Of a DNA stretch of 64,000 nt, positions 11,194 to 20,421 are shown in pieces. Both the position numbers and the translations under genes were made by a program. Each line of letters starts with the position of its first letter. Position 1 is the stretch's first letter. This stretch comes from Perca fluviatilis (lineage: Eukaryota; Chordata; Actinopteri; Perciformes; Percidae), in contig NC_053116.1 of NCBI RefSeq assembly GCF_010015445.1, forward strand, positions 3,508,068 to 3,572,067, in the 5' to 3' direction. The notes beneath the pieces were generated by a model. It did no database searches, was not told the DNA's origin, and saw nothing but the letters and a program-made list of their open reading frames with translations.

Positions 11194-11660
11194 CTAGACA
11201 ATGCTGACTTTTACAAGGACCAAGTGTCCTGCTATCCAGCTTTGTAACATGAGTCTCCTCACTTCTGCATCATTGACTTTAACAACTCCATCATCTGGTT
11301 TGGATGTCTCTTCCCTTCCGTCATAGTAATGCCATCCCTGATTGCCAACACGATGGAAGCACATAAAATGGGCTGGCCTGTTTTGGTGGTAAATCATACC
11401 AATAGGTATGTACCTGTGGAGGGGACATGTATCTTGAGATTATATTCCATGTTATTTCAAATAAACTATCTACTGGGGAACACAAAACCCACCCTTTGCT
11501 TTCTGGCAATTGATTAGGCCAAATTAGCTTGTTCCTTCTGGTAGTTTGTAAAGACAGAAACCTCAGCACTAGCAGTGTAGGTCTACCAATTGCGAAATCC
11601 TGCCGAACTATGTTTCTCTGTCCTTGGCATGGTAATCCTTGTTGCTGCAGAAGGATCAAT
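11194..11660 (-). pseudogene. PHD/DDE gene, terminal exon(s): peptidase-like C-terminal block
   Basis: Minus-strand frame ending at TAG 11194-11196. The last ~65 codons run from a Y-H-Q-N-R-P-A-H-F block through G-W-H-Y-Y-D-G, then SKPDDGVVKVNDAEV and a hydrophobic end. The spacing of the His, the aromatic-Asp-Gly and the final beta strands resembles the C-terminal part of ubiquitin-specific-protease folds (His box). That is an inference from shape only, and no catalytic Cys was located. Upstream sequence to 11660 reads partly open in another frame, so a frameshift or an additional intron is present. A diverged copy of this block lies at 8236-8330. Confidence 0.5.
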
Positions 11661-11714
11661 CCGCATGATTAGTAACAGTATGTGGTGAACATGATCAAAT
11701 ACATGTTTGTCACA

Positions 11715-11795
11715 TCTTACTTTATCAGTTTGCAGTTCCTTGGAGGAGGATGAAACCACTCATCCAGGATTTCTTGCAATCCATCGAAGTTTCTG
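11715..11795 (-). pseudogene. PHD/DDE gene, small internal exon
   Basis: Between an acceptor-like TTTCAG and a donor-like GTAAGATG on the minus strand lies an open segment of about 26 codons containing N-F-D-G-L-Q-E-I-L-D-E-W-F. It is in the correct order between the 11842-12430 exon and the terminal exon. Assignment rests on splice signals and position. Confidence 0.45.
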
Positions 11796-11841
11796 CACCT
11801 GAAAGCATTGAAAGACAATTTATTACACATGATTTGTAAAA

Positions 11842-12430
11842 TTAGAAACTACATGCATATATTACAGTTTGAATTATTGAAAAATATACCCACACAACTT
11901 CAATGACTGTGTTATTTTTGTAAAGTCTTGGAAATGCGCAGTGCTGTTCGGCACATGTTGTAATCTGCCTCATCAGTTGTAAGGTGCTCAGGCGAGATAC
12001 AACAAAATTATGTTCCGTTCCAAAACAGTCCCAGACACTTGAGTTGTTGAATTGCTGCAGGTTCTTGAGCCAAGTGACTTTACCCTGGCCCCACCTCCTT
12101 CCCAAGAACTCTTGGTGTACCTGCAGCAACGCCTGAAGCCATTCATCAGTGGATACATCTTCCACCTGCCTCAAAACATTCGGATGTTTCGACAACACCA
12201 GATGTAATATGGACAACAAATTGTCGATCGTGCATGTGTTGGTCATTGTGATGCACTTGTTGTCCAGTGAGCCTTCACCAGACCAAGGCGGGCAGGTATT
12301 TGTCTTCCCCATATTTTTAAGCATGTTTGGAGGATTGTAATACTTCCTTTTCGTTTTTTTCCCCCTTTTCTGCCAGGTTTCTTGCTGGGTAAGTGGCTAG
12401 TCTGTCGGATCATCCATCACCTCATCAGTC
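11842..12430 (-). pseudogene. PHD/DDE gene, Cys-rich internal exon
   Basis: An open minus-strand frame of about 190 codons that extends upstream of the first ATG. Notable blocks are NTCTIDNLLSILHL, W-G-Q-G-K-V-T-W-L-K, and spaced cysteines (SVWDCFGTEHN, TTCAEQHC). The last may form a zinc-binding group. The frame runs on from a Lys-rich linker just downstream of the SINE insertion. No family is recognised with certainty. Confidence 0.5.
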
Positions 12431-12489
12431 CCCACAAATGCCTGGCGAGCAGAATGGATTTCTTTTTTTTCTTCTTTTTTTAAAGATAA

Positions 12490-12630
12490 TCTTTTGGGCA
12501 TTTTAGGCCTTTATTGACAGGACAGCTGAAGAAATGAAAGGGGAGAGAGGGGGGAATGACATGCAGCAAAGGGCCGCAGGTTGGAGTCGAACCCGGGCTG
12601 CGTCAAGGAGTAAACCTCTATATATGGGCA
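12490..12630 (-). mobile_element. tRNA-derived SINE, minus orientation
   Basis: The complement reads from a TGCCCATATATAGAGG head, through a box-B-like GGGTTCGACTCC promoter element, to a CTGTCCTGTCAATAAAGGCC tail. This matches the layout of a common percomorph tRNA-derived SINE (recognised from memory). It lies just downstream of the exon bearing the Tyr-Ala-Glu-Asn motif of the PHD/DDE gene and has replaced the normal exon/intron junction there. A clean target duplication was not found. Confidence 0.65.
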
Positions 12631-12631
12631 C

Positions 12632-12851
12632 ATTTCTGACCCTTTTAGGCAGCCCAAAACAAATTCTTCCATGATCTGGATAAACTGTCCTGGACTCCGA
12701 TGCAATTTGTCCCTCAACACTACAGTTTTTGTGGTTTGGAACCAATTCTCCGCATATGCATTTGTGTCCCTTCTTTGACCCAAATGCTCCAACATGACAC
12801 CACTCCAAAGTGCTAGTCTCCCTACATATTGAGTCAATATCTTCACATGAT
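12632..12851 (-). pseudogene. PHD/DDE gene, exon with putative catalytic Glu
   Basis: An acceptor (CATTTTTGCCCAG) precedes this exon. Splicing from the donor at 18194 gives an in-frame Asn-Lys-Asp-His-Val junction. The exon encodes a T-N-A-Y-A-E-N-W-F block followed by SPGQFIQIMEEFVLG. An Asn-x3-Glu-x-Trp signature followed by a basic helix is what one expects around the third acidic residue of a DDE nuclease. The 5.3-kb hAT element lies entirely inside the intron before this exon, so splicing across it would still join the two halves. Confidence 0.5.
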
Positions 12852-13202
12852 CTGGGCAAAAATGTGGGTTAGTTGGCAGCAGTGTTGGGAGTAACAGCGT
12901 TTAAGTATAACGGCGTTACTAATGGCGTTGTTTTTTCAGTAACGGAGTAATCTAATTAATTACTTTTCCCATCGTTGCAATGCCGTTATCGTTACTAAGA
13001 ATGTAAAGTGGCGCGTTACTACAATTTGGTTGAATGAAGCGCGAGATGTCAGGCTTTGGCTACACACCAGCTGCTTGGAGAGAACAGGGGGGGGGATGAT
13101 GACACCGTTGCAAATGCGATGATGATGATTGGCTGGGTGGGCGGATGCCCTGCTCACACTGTCTCACTGGACACTCTGACTACCACTAAACACAAGACAG
13201 CG

Positions 13203-13268
13203 ACAATGGCGACGAGCCAGGGAAATTCAAAGGTAGCGTTCTCGAACTGGAAGTACCGGCACTACTTC
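13203..13268 (+). pseudogene. hAT transposase BED-finger exon, 5' part
   Basis: The frame from ATG 13203 reads MATSQGNSKVAFSNWKYRHY and then runs directly into the long-inverted-repeat element. W-K-Y-R-H-Y-F is the aromatic start of a BED finger; its zinc ligands follow at 17664 onward on the far side of the insertion. The two parts do not rejoin in frame exactly, so a small indel is also present. Confidence 0.65.
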
Positions 13269-13982
13269 TATGGAGTTATATTCCTATCTTTAATCAAGAG
13301 CGCATTCTTTCAATTTGAGAGCATTTCTCACTGATATTACGTTCAGATTTTGTAATAATTTCCCTCAAAACCTTGCTCTCACACTCAAATAGTCACTGCT
13401 CGCGCTTGGATTTGCTCTGCTTGTGCTCAAAGTTTGTGCTCGCGCTTGGATTTGCCCTGCTTGTGCTCAAAGTTTCTGCTTGGACTCAGATATGTTGTTG
13501 TTTGGACAGATTTCCTGCTCTCAGCTTTGAACCTTCTCCTCGCACTCAGGCTGATTCTGCTCACTTGCAAAGTTTCTGCTCTCGGATTTCTCCTGCGCGC
13601 TTGGATTTTTTTTGTGTTATAACCCTATCAAAAGTCAACAACCAATAGAATGCCAGCTGTAGTGTTGACCAATGAAATGATCCCAACCCCGTTGAGGGTG
13701 CGTTCACTTTACTTTAGAACGTCTGTTGAGGGCGGCTGCACTGTAACCTGACTGTCACCAAGTTTATATATCCCCGCGCCGTTTATAGCTTTATTATAAG
13801 TATATGTCAACAATGTGCACAGAATGGTCGACGCACTTTCACCTGCACCCGTCAGGAAACGGGAGAAAGCTTTGAAGTGGGACGTATGAAGTTATGTCCA
13901 CAACTACGAGGGTGAGTAACATAACTTAAGCACCTAGCTAGCTAGCTAGCATATGGCCTAGCTTGATGTCCAGAAACAAATA
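13269..13982 (+). repeat. Left long terminal inverted repeat
   Basis: Complementary to 16906-17657. It differs chiefly by having one fewer copy of a 40-bp GCTCGCGCTTGGATTTGC-containing unit (about 13397-13480) and a shorter GCTA run. It ends inside CAGAAACAAATA, after which the two sides diverge completely. Confidence 0.9.
13690..13911 (+). promoter_or_regulatory. Putative promoter and first exon in the left arm
   Basis: A TATATATCC word (13768-13776) is followed by a GC-rich stretch, a transcript-like segment with two ATGs, and a consensus donor G/GTGAGT at 13911/13912. An acceptor (TTTTTTCATCCAG/GTGG) lies at 14440 on the same strand. The mirrored copy in the right arm (16981-17200) would fire into the element in the opposite direction. 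No experimental support; inferred from signals only. Confidence 0.4.
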
Positions 13983-14515
13983 TATGTTCTTTATTGTATA
14001 GCTAGCTAGATTGAACGACATATGACGGACAGTATGTGTATATGTGATGACCCTACTTTGTATTTTTTCCTCGTTTGGTTAACCACGCTTTCCGGGATTT
14101 GGCTAATTTCATGTTAGAGCCAGTAGTAAAACATAAACTGTAATATAACTGAAAGAACACAAGAAACTGGATTGTTTGTGTCAGTTTTTGCATCACTGTT
14201 GTGTGTTGTTCATCAGAATTTAGTCTTCATTCCTTCATATAACATTAGTTTGAAAATAGATTCATAGCAATCTGTATAAAACGTTGTAATGTTAAGTTCA
14301 ATTTTATCACTATAATAAAAACAGATCTAGAAATGATATGGTTTCTTATTTGCTCCTTAAATAGCAGTTATTTGTTTAATTAATACAAAGCAAACTGAAC
14401 TGAAAAAACAAGTATTTTGTTTTACTTTTTTTTCATCCAGGTGGGGCTGAGGGGCTTGACCCCTGTTGATCTGTGTGTCATATCACCAACCCATGATAGC
14501 TAGAATTCACCCTGC

Positions 14516-14656
14516 TGCTCCAGATCTACCTACTGTATGGCTGGCTACAGACTACAACCATCTGCTCCAGATCTACCTACTGTATGGCTCACTACAGACT
14601 ACAACCATCTGCTCCAGATCTACCTGCTGTATGACTGGCTACAGACTACAACCATC
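14516..14656 (+). repeat. 47-bp minisatellite, three copies
   Basis: Unit starting TGCTCCAGATCTACCTACTG, repeated exactly three times head to tail with a few substitutions, inside the long-inverted-repeat element. Confidence 0.95.
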
Positions 14657-15481
14657 TGCAAGTTTTGTTTGTAGTGAACATCATCAACAGCTACACTTAA
14701 AGTCTCTTGGGTTCATATGGGACTTGGTTGTTCTCCATACTGCATCAAATACTATATTATTTTTTTGTGTTGTTATATTAGTACAGACAACAGTAAGTAT
14801 CATTACTTAATCACAGTATATATTATTCTGGTGTACACTGTTGACTTGACTCCATGCTATTGACTATACTTTAGCTTGCCACCTCATAACTTTACCTTAA
14901 TTGCTCTTGTATAGTTAATTTATCTTCTACTAGTTGTACATACCTCCTATTTAATTGAATTATTCTTAATTTGTGTTGCCATACCTGAATCATCCCTCTT
15001 GTGAACACTAGGCTTATCTTATCTTTATTCATAACCCTGCTCACAAACTCACCTGAACCTGGGTCATCTGTTTGCCAATATCAATGTTCCTGCTACAGTA
15101 AATCCTATAGGCACATTGTACTGCTTCACCGTAGTATGAACCATACACTTTTAAGGTTTTGTGTCAAATATTGTGCAATTTGTTATGAATTACTCATTGT
15201 TTTGACAAGGTAAATTAAAGCTATTTACCAAGTGTCAGCTCTGGTAAATTTAATTGTACTGTTTTTTTTTATAAATGTTATGGAACATGAAAAAACAATT
15301 TGCCTTGATCAGGGTTTTAATTATCTGTATCTTATTGCTCTGAAAAACTACAATGATTTAAGAAATAGCAGTGATACTTATCAACATTTATTGAATTGAT
15401 TGAATATATGGGCAGACATTACAGGCACCTATTCATGTCAACAGAGAAAACAATAATTTGTTCTCTCTTTTATCACTTTGA

Positions 15482-15947
15482 TTATACGCTGATGGTGCAG
15501 AAAAGGGTGAAGTCCTTGTAGATCTCTGGCACTTTGAGGACAGACCGATCCAGGAACTCTCCACTGTTGTCTTTGTATAGTATGCTCCTATTAAAGACAG
15601 ATTCATAGACATCAACACATAATATATTAGGTGTACATAGCTTGCTTTAACATCATTACTATCTTACCTTACCTTCTCTGATTTGGTTTTGTGGACATCA
15701 GTAATTTTCTCTCCCAGGCCTGGTTGTGCACCCTGTGAATTTAAGCAAGAAACATAAGTGTATGTAACATGATTTTACTATTATATTATTATTATTTTTA
15801 CAATTGCATTATTATCAGACTTGCCAACCTTCTTGGTTTGTGCTACTGCTGCCTGTCCTCTGCACACAGGTGAGTGATGTGCTGACTGGCACAGGTCCAT
15901 GCACATAGTGCAGCTGTGATGCAGCTCAACGGGTACTTCAGTCACAC
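15482..15947 (-). CDS. 3' exons of a spliced gene carried by the long-inverted-repeat element
   Basis: Three minus-strand exons have good splice signals. Exon a (15947-15829) follows TTCTTCCAG and stays open for 39 codons with a Cys-rich SCTMCMDLC core and nearby His pair. Exon b (15732-15668) follows AATTCACAG and ends at a GTAAGA donor. Exon c (15587-15482) follows TTTAATAG and ends at TAA. Reading a+b+c gives one uninterrupted frame of about 95 residues ending ...DFTLFCTISV. Earlier exons between 15947 and 16981 were not resolved; the likely first exon is in the right arm. I do not recognise the protein. The Cys/His cluster suggests a zinc-binding module. The intact frame across three junctions argues that the gene decayed little or is recent. 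Confidence 0.5.
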
Positions 15948-16905
15948 CTGGAAGAAGAGAAACAAACCAACAAAATACTTGTTCTTTCTGCTCAGTTTGC
16001 TATGTATTAATTAAAAAAATTACATTTAAGTTGCAAATAAAGCATATCATCTCTAGATCTGTTTTATTAGTGGTGAAATTGTACTTAACAGACTGGGTCC
16101 GTGTACTTTTTCGTTCATTTGATTTTCATTTCATAAACAGGTATTAAAAAACAAATGGTTATTTGATTTTCGTTTTAAATCATGGGGATCAGACCTCCGG
16201 TGCTGGGTCTAATATTAGCTGCTGCAGCTAGCTAGCAGCTAGCTACCAGCCCTGTGAGCTTGGTCCCCGCGGTTCGCTCCCCGGTGCTGACTGACTCTGG
16301 TCCGTCTGCAGAGCTGCGTTACCCGCTCTAGTTGACCTGGGAATCTACCGCGCTCGTGATTTATTCATATTTTATTTACTTTGCAGTGATATGCTATGCA
16401 CTGATGTCAGGCAGGCTTGCTGCTGCTTTTAGTCTGAGCCTGTGAGATAACTAAACTTCCTTTGAATATAACGTGCATATAAATAGACGGAATAAATAAA
16501 AGTCCCCGGAAATAAATATAAGTAAAACATTTGTATTTAGGCTATTGAACTATAATGACTAATGCCTATATATGTATTGCCTCATTTATGTATTTCATGT
16601 TCCATTTCATAGCCATATTTATTATGTAAAGGGGGCAAAAATGGATCAGTCGCTCAGGAAGTTATAGACTACAGTTTCCCTCAACAGCAGCCGGGACATT
16701 CTAACGCTTAACGTGAAAAACTACGTGGTAACTTAATGTACCTAAACAATGATCAATCAGATATCAATCAGTTATCAGTCACATCACGTCCATAAAATTG
16801 GACTTTGGGTTAGATTTTTTTGACAGTTTTCAGTGGTTATGATGAGCAATATGAGAGAGAAATTTGGTAATCATTGATCATTGTTTGGGTACATTAAACC
16901 ACGTC

Positions 16906-17657
16906 TATTTGTTTCTGGACATCAAGCTAGGCCATATGCTAGCTAGCTAGCTAGCTAGGTGCTTAAGTTATGTTACTCACCCTCGTAGTTGTGGACATAA
17001 CTTCATACGTCCCACTTCAAAGCTTTCTCCCGTTTCCTGACGGGTGCAGGTGAAAGTGCGTCGACCATTCTGTGCACATTGTTGACATATACTTATAATA
17101 AAGCTATAAACGGCGCGGGGATATATAAACTTGGTTACAGTCAGGTTACAGTCGCCCTCAACAGACGTTCTAAAGTAAAGTGAACGCACCCTCAACGGGG
17201 TTGGGATCATTTCATTGGTCAACACTACAGCTGGCATTCTATTGGTTGTTGACTTTTGATAGGGTTATAACACAAAAAAATCCAAGTGCGCAGGAGAAAT
17301 CCGAGAGCAGAAACTTTGCAAGTGAGCAGAATCAGCCTGAGTGCGAGGAGAAAGTTCAAAGCTGAGAGCAGGAAATCTGTCCAAACAACAACATATCTGA
17401 GTCCAAGCAGAAAGTTTGAGTGCAAGCAGAGCAAATCCAAGCGCGAGCACAAACTTTGAGCACAAGCAGGGCAAATCCAAGCGCGAGCACAAACTTTGAG
17501 CACAAGCAGAGCAAATCCAAGCGCGAGCAGTGACTATTTGAGTGTGAGAGCAAGGTTTTGAGGGAAATTATTACAAAATCTGAACGTAATATCAGTGAGA
17601 AATGCTCTCAAATTGAAAGAATGCGCTCTTGATTAAAGATAGGAATATAACTCCATA
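16906..17657 (-). repeat. Right long terminal inverted repeat
   Basis: Inverted partner of 13269-13982, with three copies of the 40-bp subterminal unit (about 17418-17530). It contains the mirrored promoter/first-exon block with donor at 16981/16980 on the minus strand. Because of the inverted arrangement, transcripts from both arms would share the same first exon. Confidence 0.9.
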
Positions 17658-17663
17658 TACTTC

Positions 17664-17952
17664 GCTCGTTGAAATTAAAGGCAAGAATGTTTATGTAACA
17701 TGCACGCTATGCCCAGGAAAAAAGACTTTATCCACATCTGCCTCAAGCAACTCAAATCATATGAAGCCCCTCACATCAACACATGCTAACGCGACCCTTG
17801 TTGCTGCTGCTAACCCAACCCCGAGCCCAAATGCAGCTAGCATGAGCTCCAGCGAAGGAGACGGAGCCACTCTGTTAACACAAGCAACGCTCAATTTTTC
17901 GGGTCAGCAACAAGTAACTGAGTCATTCAGAGCTATCCTAAATACCAAATAA
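17664..17952 (+). pseudogene. hAT transposase BED-finger exon, 3' part
   Basis: After the insertion the frame resumes as SLVEIKGKNVYVTCTLCPGK. It then continues to an H-x-x-x-x-x-x-x-H pair (HMKPLTSTH), completing the BED zinc ligands, and stops at TAA 17950-17952 soon after a Gln-rich segment. The large catalytic RNase-H-like and dimerisation regions of a hAT transposase are missing, so the parent copy was already non-autonomous. Confidence 0.7.
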
Positions 17953-18193
17953 AAATAAAAAAAAAATACTGTTATAGTATTTTTATTCTTCAATTAGTTA
18001 ATATAAACATATTTGACATTAAAGATGTTATAGGACGTAATAGCATTATAGAACATAAAAAATAACGTCACAGTTACTTTGCTGAGTAACTAATTACTTT
18101 TACAATGTGTACAAAAGTAATTTGTAACTGTAACTAATTACTTTTTTAAAGTAAGATGACCAACACTGGTTGGCAGTCCACGGTCCCTCTCAC

Positions 18194-19916
18194 CTTTGTT
18201 GTCTTCTTGCAGGGTTAAGACCTCTTTGAATAGCCATGTGAAGGGAGAGTTCCGTACAATGACTTTCGGAGTTTTCCCATTATCTTTACCTATTTGTTGA
18301 TCCACTCTGACTGTGTCCAGTGCAGCCTTCACTTAATTATTGAAGCCTTGTTTTTGTATTGCCTGTTGTACTTCATTAATAATTAAACAGGCAGAATTCA
18401 TGATTTGTAGGGAGAACACATTAAAAATCATATGAAGGAGAATCTGTATTTCCTTTATATTGCTTGCATTTTGTACAAGGGTGTAGGAACAGAGACATTG
18501 TACTTTTTACTGCACTTCACTTTTGATGCCTTGTCTGCCACAATCTTGATCATATGTATGTATAGAGGTGTAATCTCGGCACAGGCAATTTAACCAGTTC
18601 TGTATGTTCACAGAAGTTTGGTCCGAGGTGATCATTTCTGTAAGGGGAACTACAGTAGGCCTTGGTGACTCCAGGGGCATGCAAAGTGCATAATAGAGTA
18701 CATTTCTGGCTTTAGGAGGTTTGGCTACTACTGTGCCTGTTGCATCAAGATATAAGCAAAGCTGCTTATTATACATGTTTTGCTTCAAAGCTTGGAGCTG
18801 AGGCAGGGAGTACATGTGAACAGTTAAAGGTGACATTCCTATAAACTGCACATAGTGGTGTCTTAAAGCTGTGCCTTCGGACCTTGAGTCCTGTGCTTCT
18901 TGCACAAGGGATATGTCCAAAAATGGGTTTTGATGATATCTATCCTAAAGGTTTTTCTCGCTGGATATCTTTTGAAGAACAGGAATGGATGGCACCTGCT
19001 CAAAGTTTCCTGAAAGGAGTTTTTCCTTATTGGCACTCACATTGTTTTTGGTATGGATGTGGGTTGGGGTGAATTCCCCCAGTTCTTTTCTTATTATTCT
19101 GTTTTTTCTTGTGTGCCTACGATGGGACAATGCTGTTTTGTGGTTCTCTGTACCCGAGACATGAATTTCAACAATAATCTCGTCATCGTGAGTCCCAGGA
19201 TCTTCGAGAATTATCATTTGGAAGGTCCTACAGTTGGCAAACTTGCAATGTGCCTTCCCATGCCAAAATGGACCTGTTGTCTTTCTGGAACCTTGTATTT
19301 TTGTTTGATTCCTTTTGAATACTAAAATGCAGTACAAAATGGTTGACATTTTTTGGGCAAAGATGTCACACAATGTGCCTCCAAGATGTCCACTTGTACC
19401 TGTCTCTGGATCTACAGGTTTTATGTCCTCCCACTCAGCTCGTGAAAAAGGGATTTGGTAACACTCCGGAGAGCACTCGTCAGTAGAGTCTGACCCTCTA
19501 GAGACTTCAGAGCTTGATGTGTCGCTATCTGTGTCTTCTATCTTCTCATCCCTGTCACAAACCTCCTTGTCATCTATGCTGCCTTGCTTCTCTTCTATGC
19601 TGTCTTGTTTACTGGAAGATGTACGGTCTTGTTGTTTTGGACTAAATAGTCGACAGGCTGCTTTCTTACACTTTGTTGGGGGTTGAGTAGAACAATTTGG
19701 ACAAAACCAAGGAGAAATCCATTCCAGATCTTCATGAGTCCATGCTCCAACACAAAATGGATGAAATGGATGAAAGTCTTTGCATTTCTTGCATTCTACA
19801 TAGGGGTAATTTTTGTTGTTTGGCTGGCGGCATAGGCAGTACAGTTTATCTTGCTGCTGTGGGGGCGTATTCAGTGGTAGTGTTTCTTGAATCATGGATA
19901 AAGGAAGAGAGCACAT
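18194..19916 (-). pseudogene. PHD/DDE gene, 5' exon: PHD-like finger plus DDE core start
   Basis: Minus-strand frame from ATG 19914-19916. A PHD-like finger comes first (about residues 27-76: C-x-C, C-x2-C, H-P-F-C, C-P-N-C). A Ser/Asp/Glu-rich linker follows (about 95-150), then a segment with W-E-D-I-K and H-x-K-A-H-C-K-F-A-N-C. One in-frame TAG (18945-18947) interrupts the frame. The same frame continues through MSPLTVHMYS, then LYLDATGTVV, a plausible first catalytic Asp. A shift near 18545 moves it to a KIVADKASK block, a plausible second Asp. The last part before donor 18194/GTGAG reads TWLFKEVLTLQEDNK. The layout is that of a transposase-derived protein, but the superfamily is not recognised. 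With a stop, a shift and a nearby SINE, it is probably dead, although the exon structure is still legible. Confidence 0.55.
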
Positions 19917-19932
19917 GTGATGTAAGCGCTAA

Positions 19933-20021
19933 CAGCCTTTGAAGTGTCCCAATATACTGAATTTATGGATGAGGCAAATAACTTTCCATTAATTACGTAT
20001 ATTGGGACACCTCAAAGGCTG
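19933..20021. repeat. 25-bp palindromic arms with 39-bp spacer
   Basis: CAGCCTTTGAAGTGTCCCAATATAC (shown in two parts: CAGCCTTTGAAG + TGTCCCAATATAC) at 19933-19957 is matched by its complement at 19997-20021 with one mismatch. It begins 17 bp upstream of the PHD/DDE gene's ATG. It may be a pair of transposon termini or a small hairpin element. Confidence 0.85.
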
Positions 20022-20029
20022 TGATCCTA

Positions 20030-20420
20030 CTTATCGCACAGTTAAGCAAGAAGCAAACAAATTTATTCTGAGAAAAAGGAAAATCTCATAAAGAAATAAA
20101 TATTTTTAACGAAAATATGCTGCCCACATGGAGATTACAATAAATCACTAACAGATAATGTTTTATACAACTTTACCAAAGGTGTCAATAATTCAGGAGG
20201 GTATTGTATATACAGTCAATGCTTGAATTCCGACTTCACAACATCGGAATCAACTGTAAATAAGCTAACTGCCCACTATTAGCACTGTCAGGATCAAAGA
20301 AAGTAGTAGGGTACAACATGTTGAACTAGTTGGATTCATTGTTAAATTTAACTGCTTGTTTCCTTTGCATGCTAATAAGCAGAGGTGCAAATAATTCTGG
20401 AGGGTACTGTCATGGCTCAA
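20030..20420. mobile_element. Tc1/mariner-like terminal fragments
   Basis: Two same-orientation copies of a GGTGTCAATAATTCAGGAGG-type end (20182-20201 and the related GGTGCAAATAATTCTGGAGG at 20393-20412) resemble Tc1-like inverted-repeat ends in fish. No transposase frame was found between them. Confidence 0.35.
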
Positions 20421-20421
20421 A

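Larger units (their letters stand above)
13269..17657. mobile_element. 4.4-kb transposon with ~0.7-kb terminal inverted repeats
   Basis: Left arm 13269-13982 and right arm 16906-17657 are near-identical inverted repeats that begin TATGGAGTTATATTCC. A 6-bp direct repeat TACTTC (13263-13268 and 17658-17663) is the target duplication. Each arm contains 40-bp subterminal tandem repeats (two copies left, three right) and a promoter/first-exon-like block pointing inward. The interior holds a 47-bp minisatellite and spliced minus-strand exons (15482-15947). The 6-bp duplication together with TATGG ends is what I recall of the IS3EU superfamily. I could not identify the transposase core, so the class is tentative. 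Confidence 0.8.
12880..18168 (+). mobile_element. hAT transposon with perfect 8-bp target duplication, itself interrupted
   Basis: Direct repeats GTTGGCAG flank it at 12872-12879 and 18169-18176. The termini are CAGTGTTGGGAGTAAC... and its imperfect complement ending CCAACACTG, the classical hAT form. Without the nested 4.4-kb insertion the element is only about 0.9 kb, so it is an internally deleted derivative. It retains a BED-finger exon start (13203-13268 joined to 17664-17952). It inserted into an intron of the minus-strand PHD/DDE gene, a few bases beyond that intron's donor. Confidence 0.9.

Noticed and set aside
12490..12630. A functional tRNA gene
   Set aside because: It has a box-B-like word but continues into a SINE body and AATAAAGGCC tail; it cannot fold as a complete cloverleaf by eye.
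14466..14810. 114-codon plus-strand frame in the long-arm element
   Set aside because: Mostly the 47-bp minisatellite read in frame-shifting copies; could be part of an exon, but protein-like constraint is not visible.
13269..17657. Polinton/Maverick assignment based on 6-bp duplication and long arms
   Set aside because: Ends are TATGG...CCATA rather than AG...CT, the element is only 4.4 kb, and no polymerase, integrase or capsid-like frame is present.
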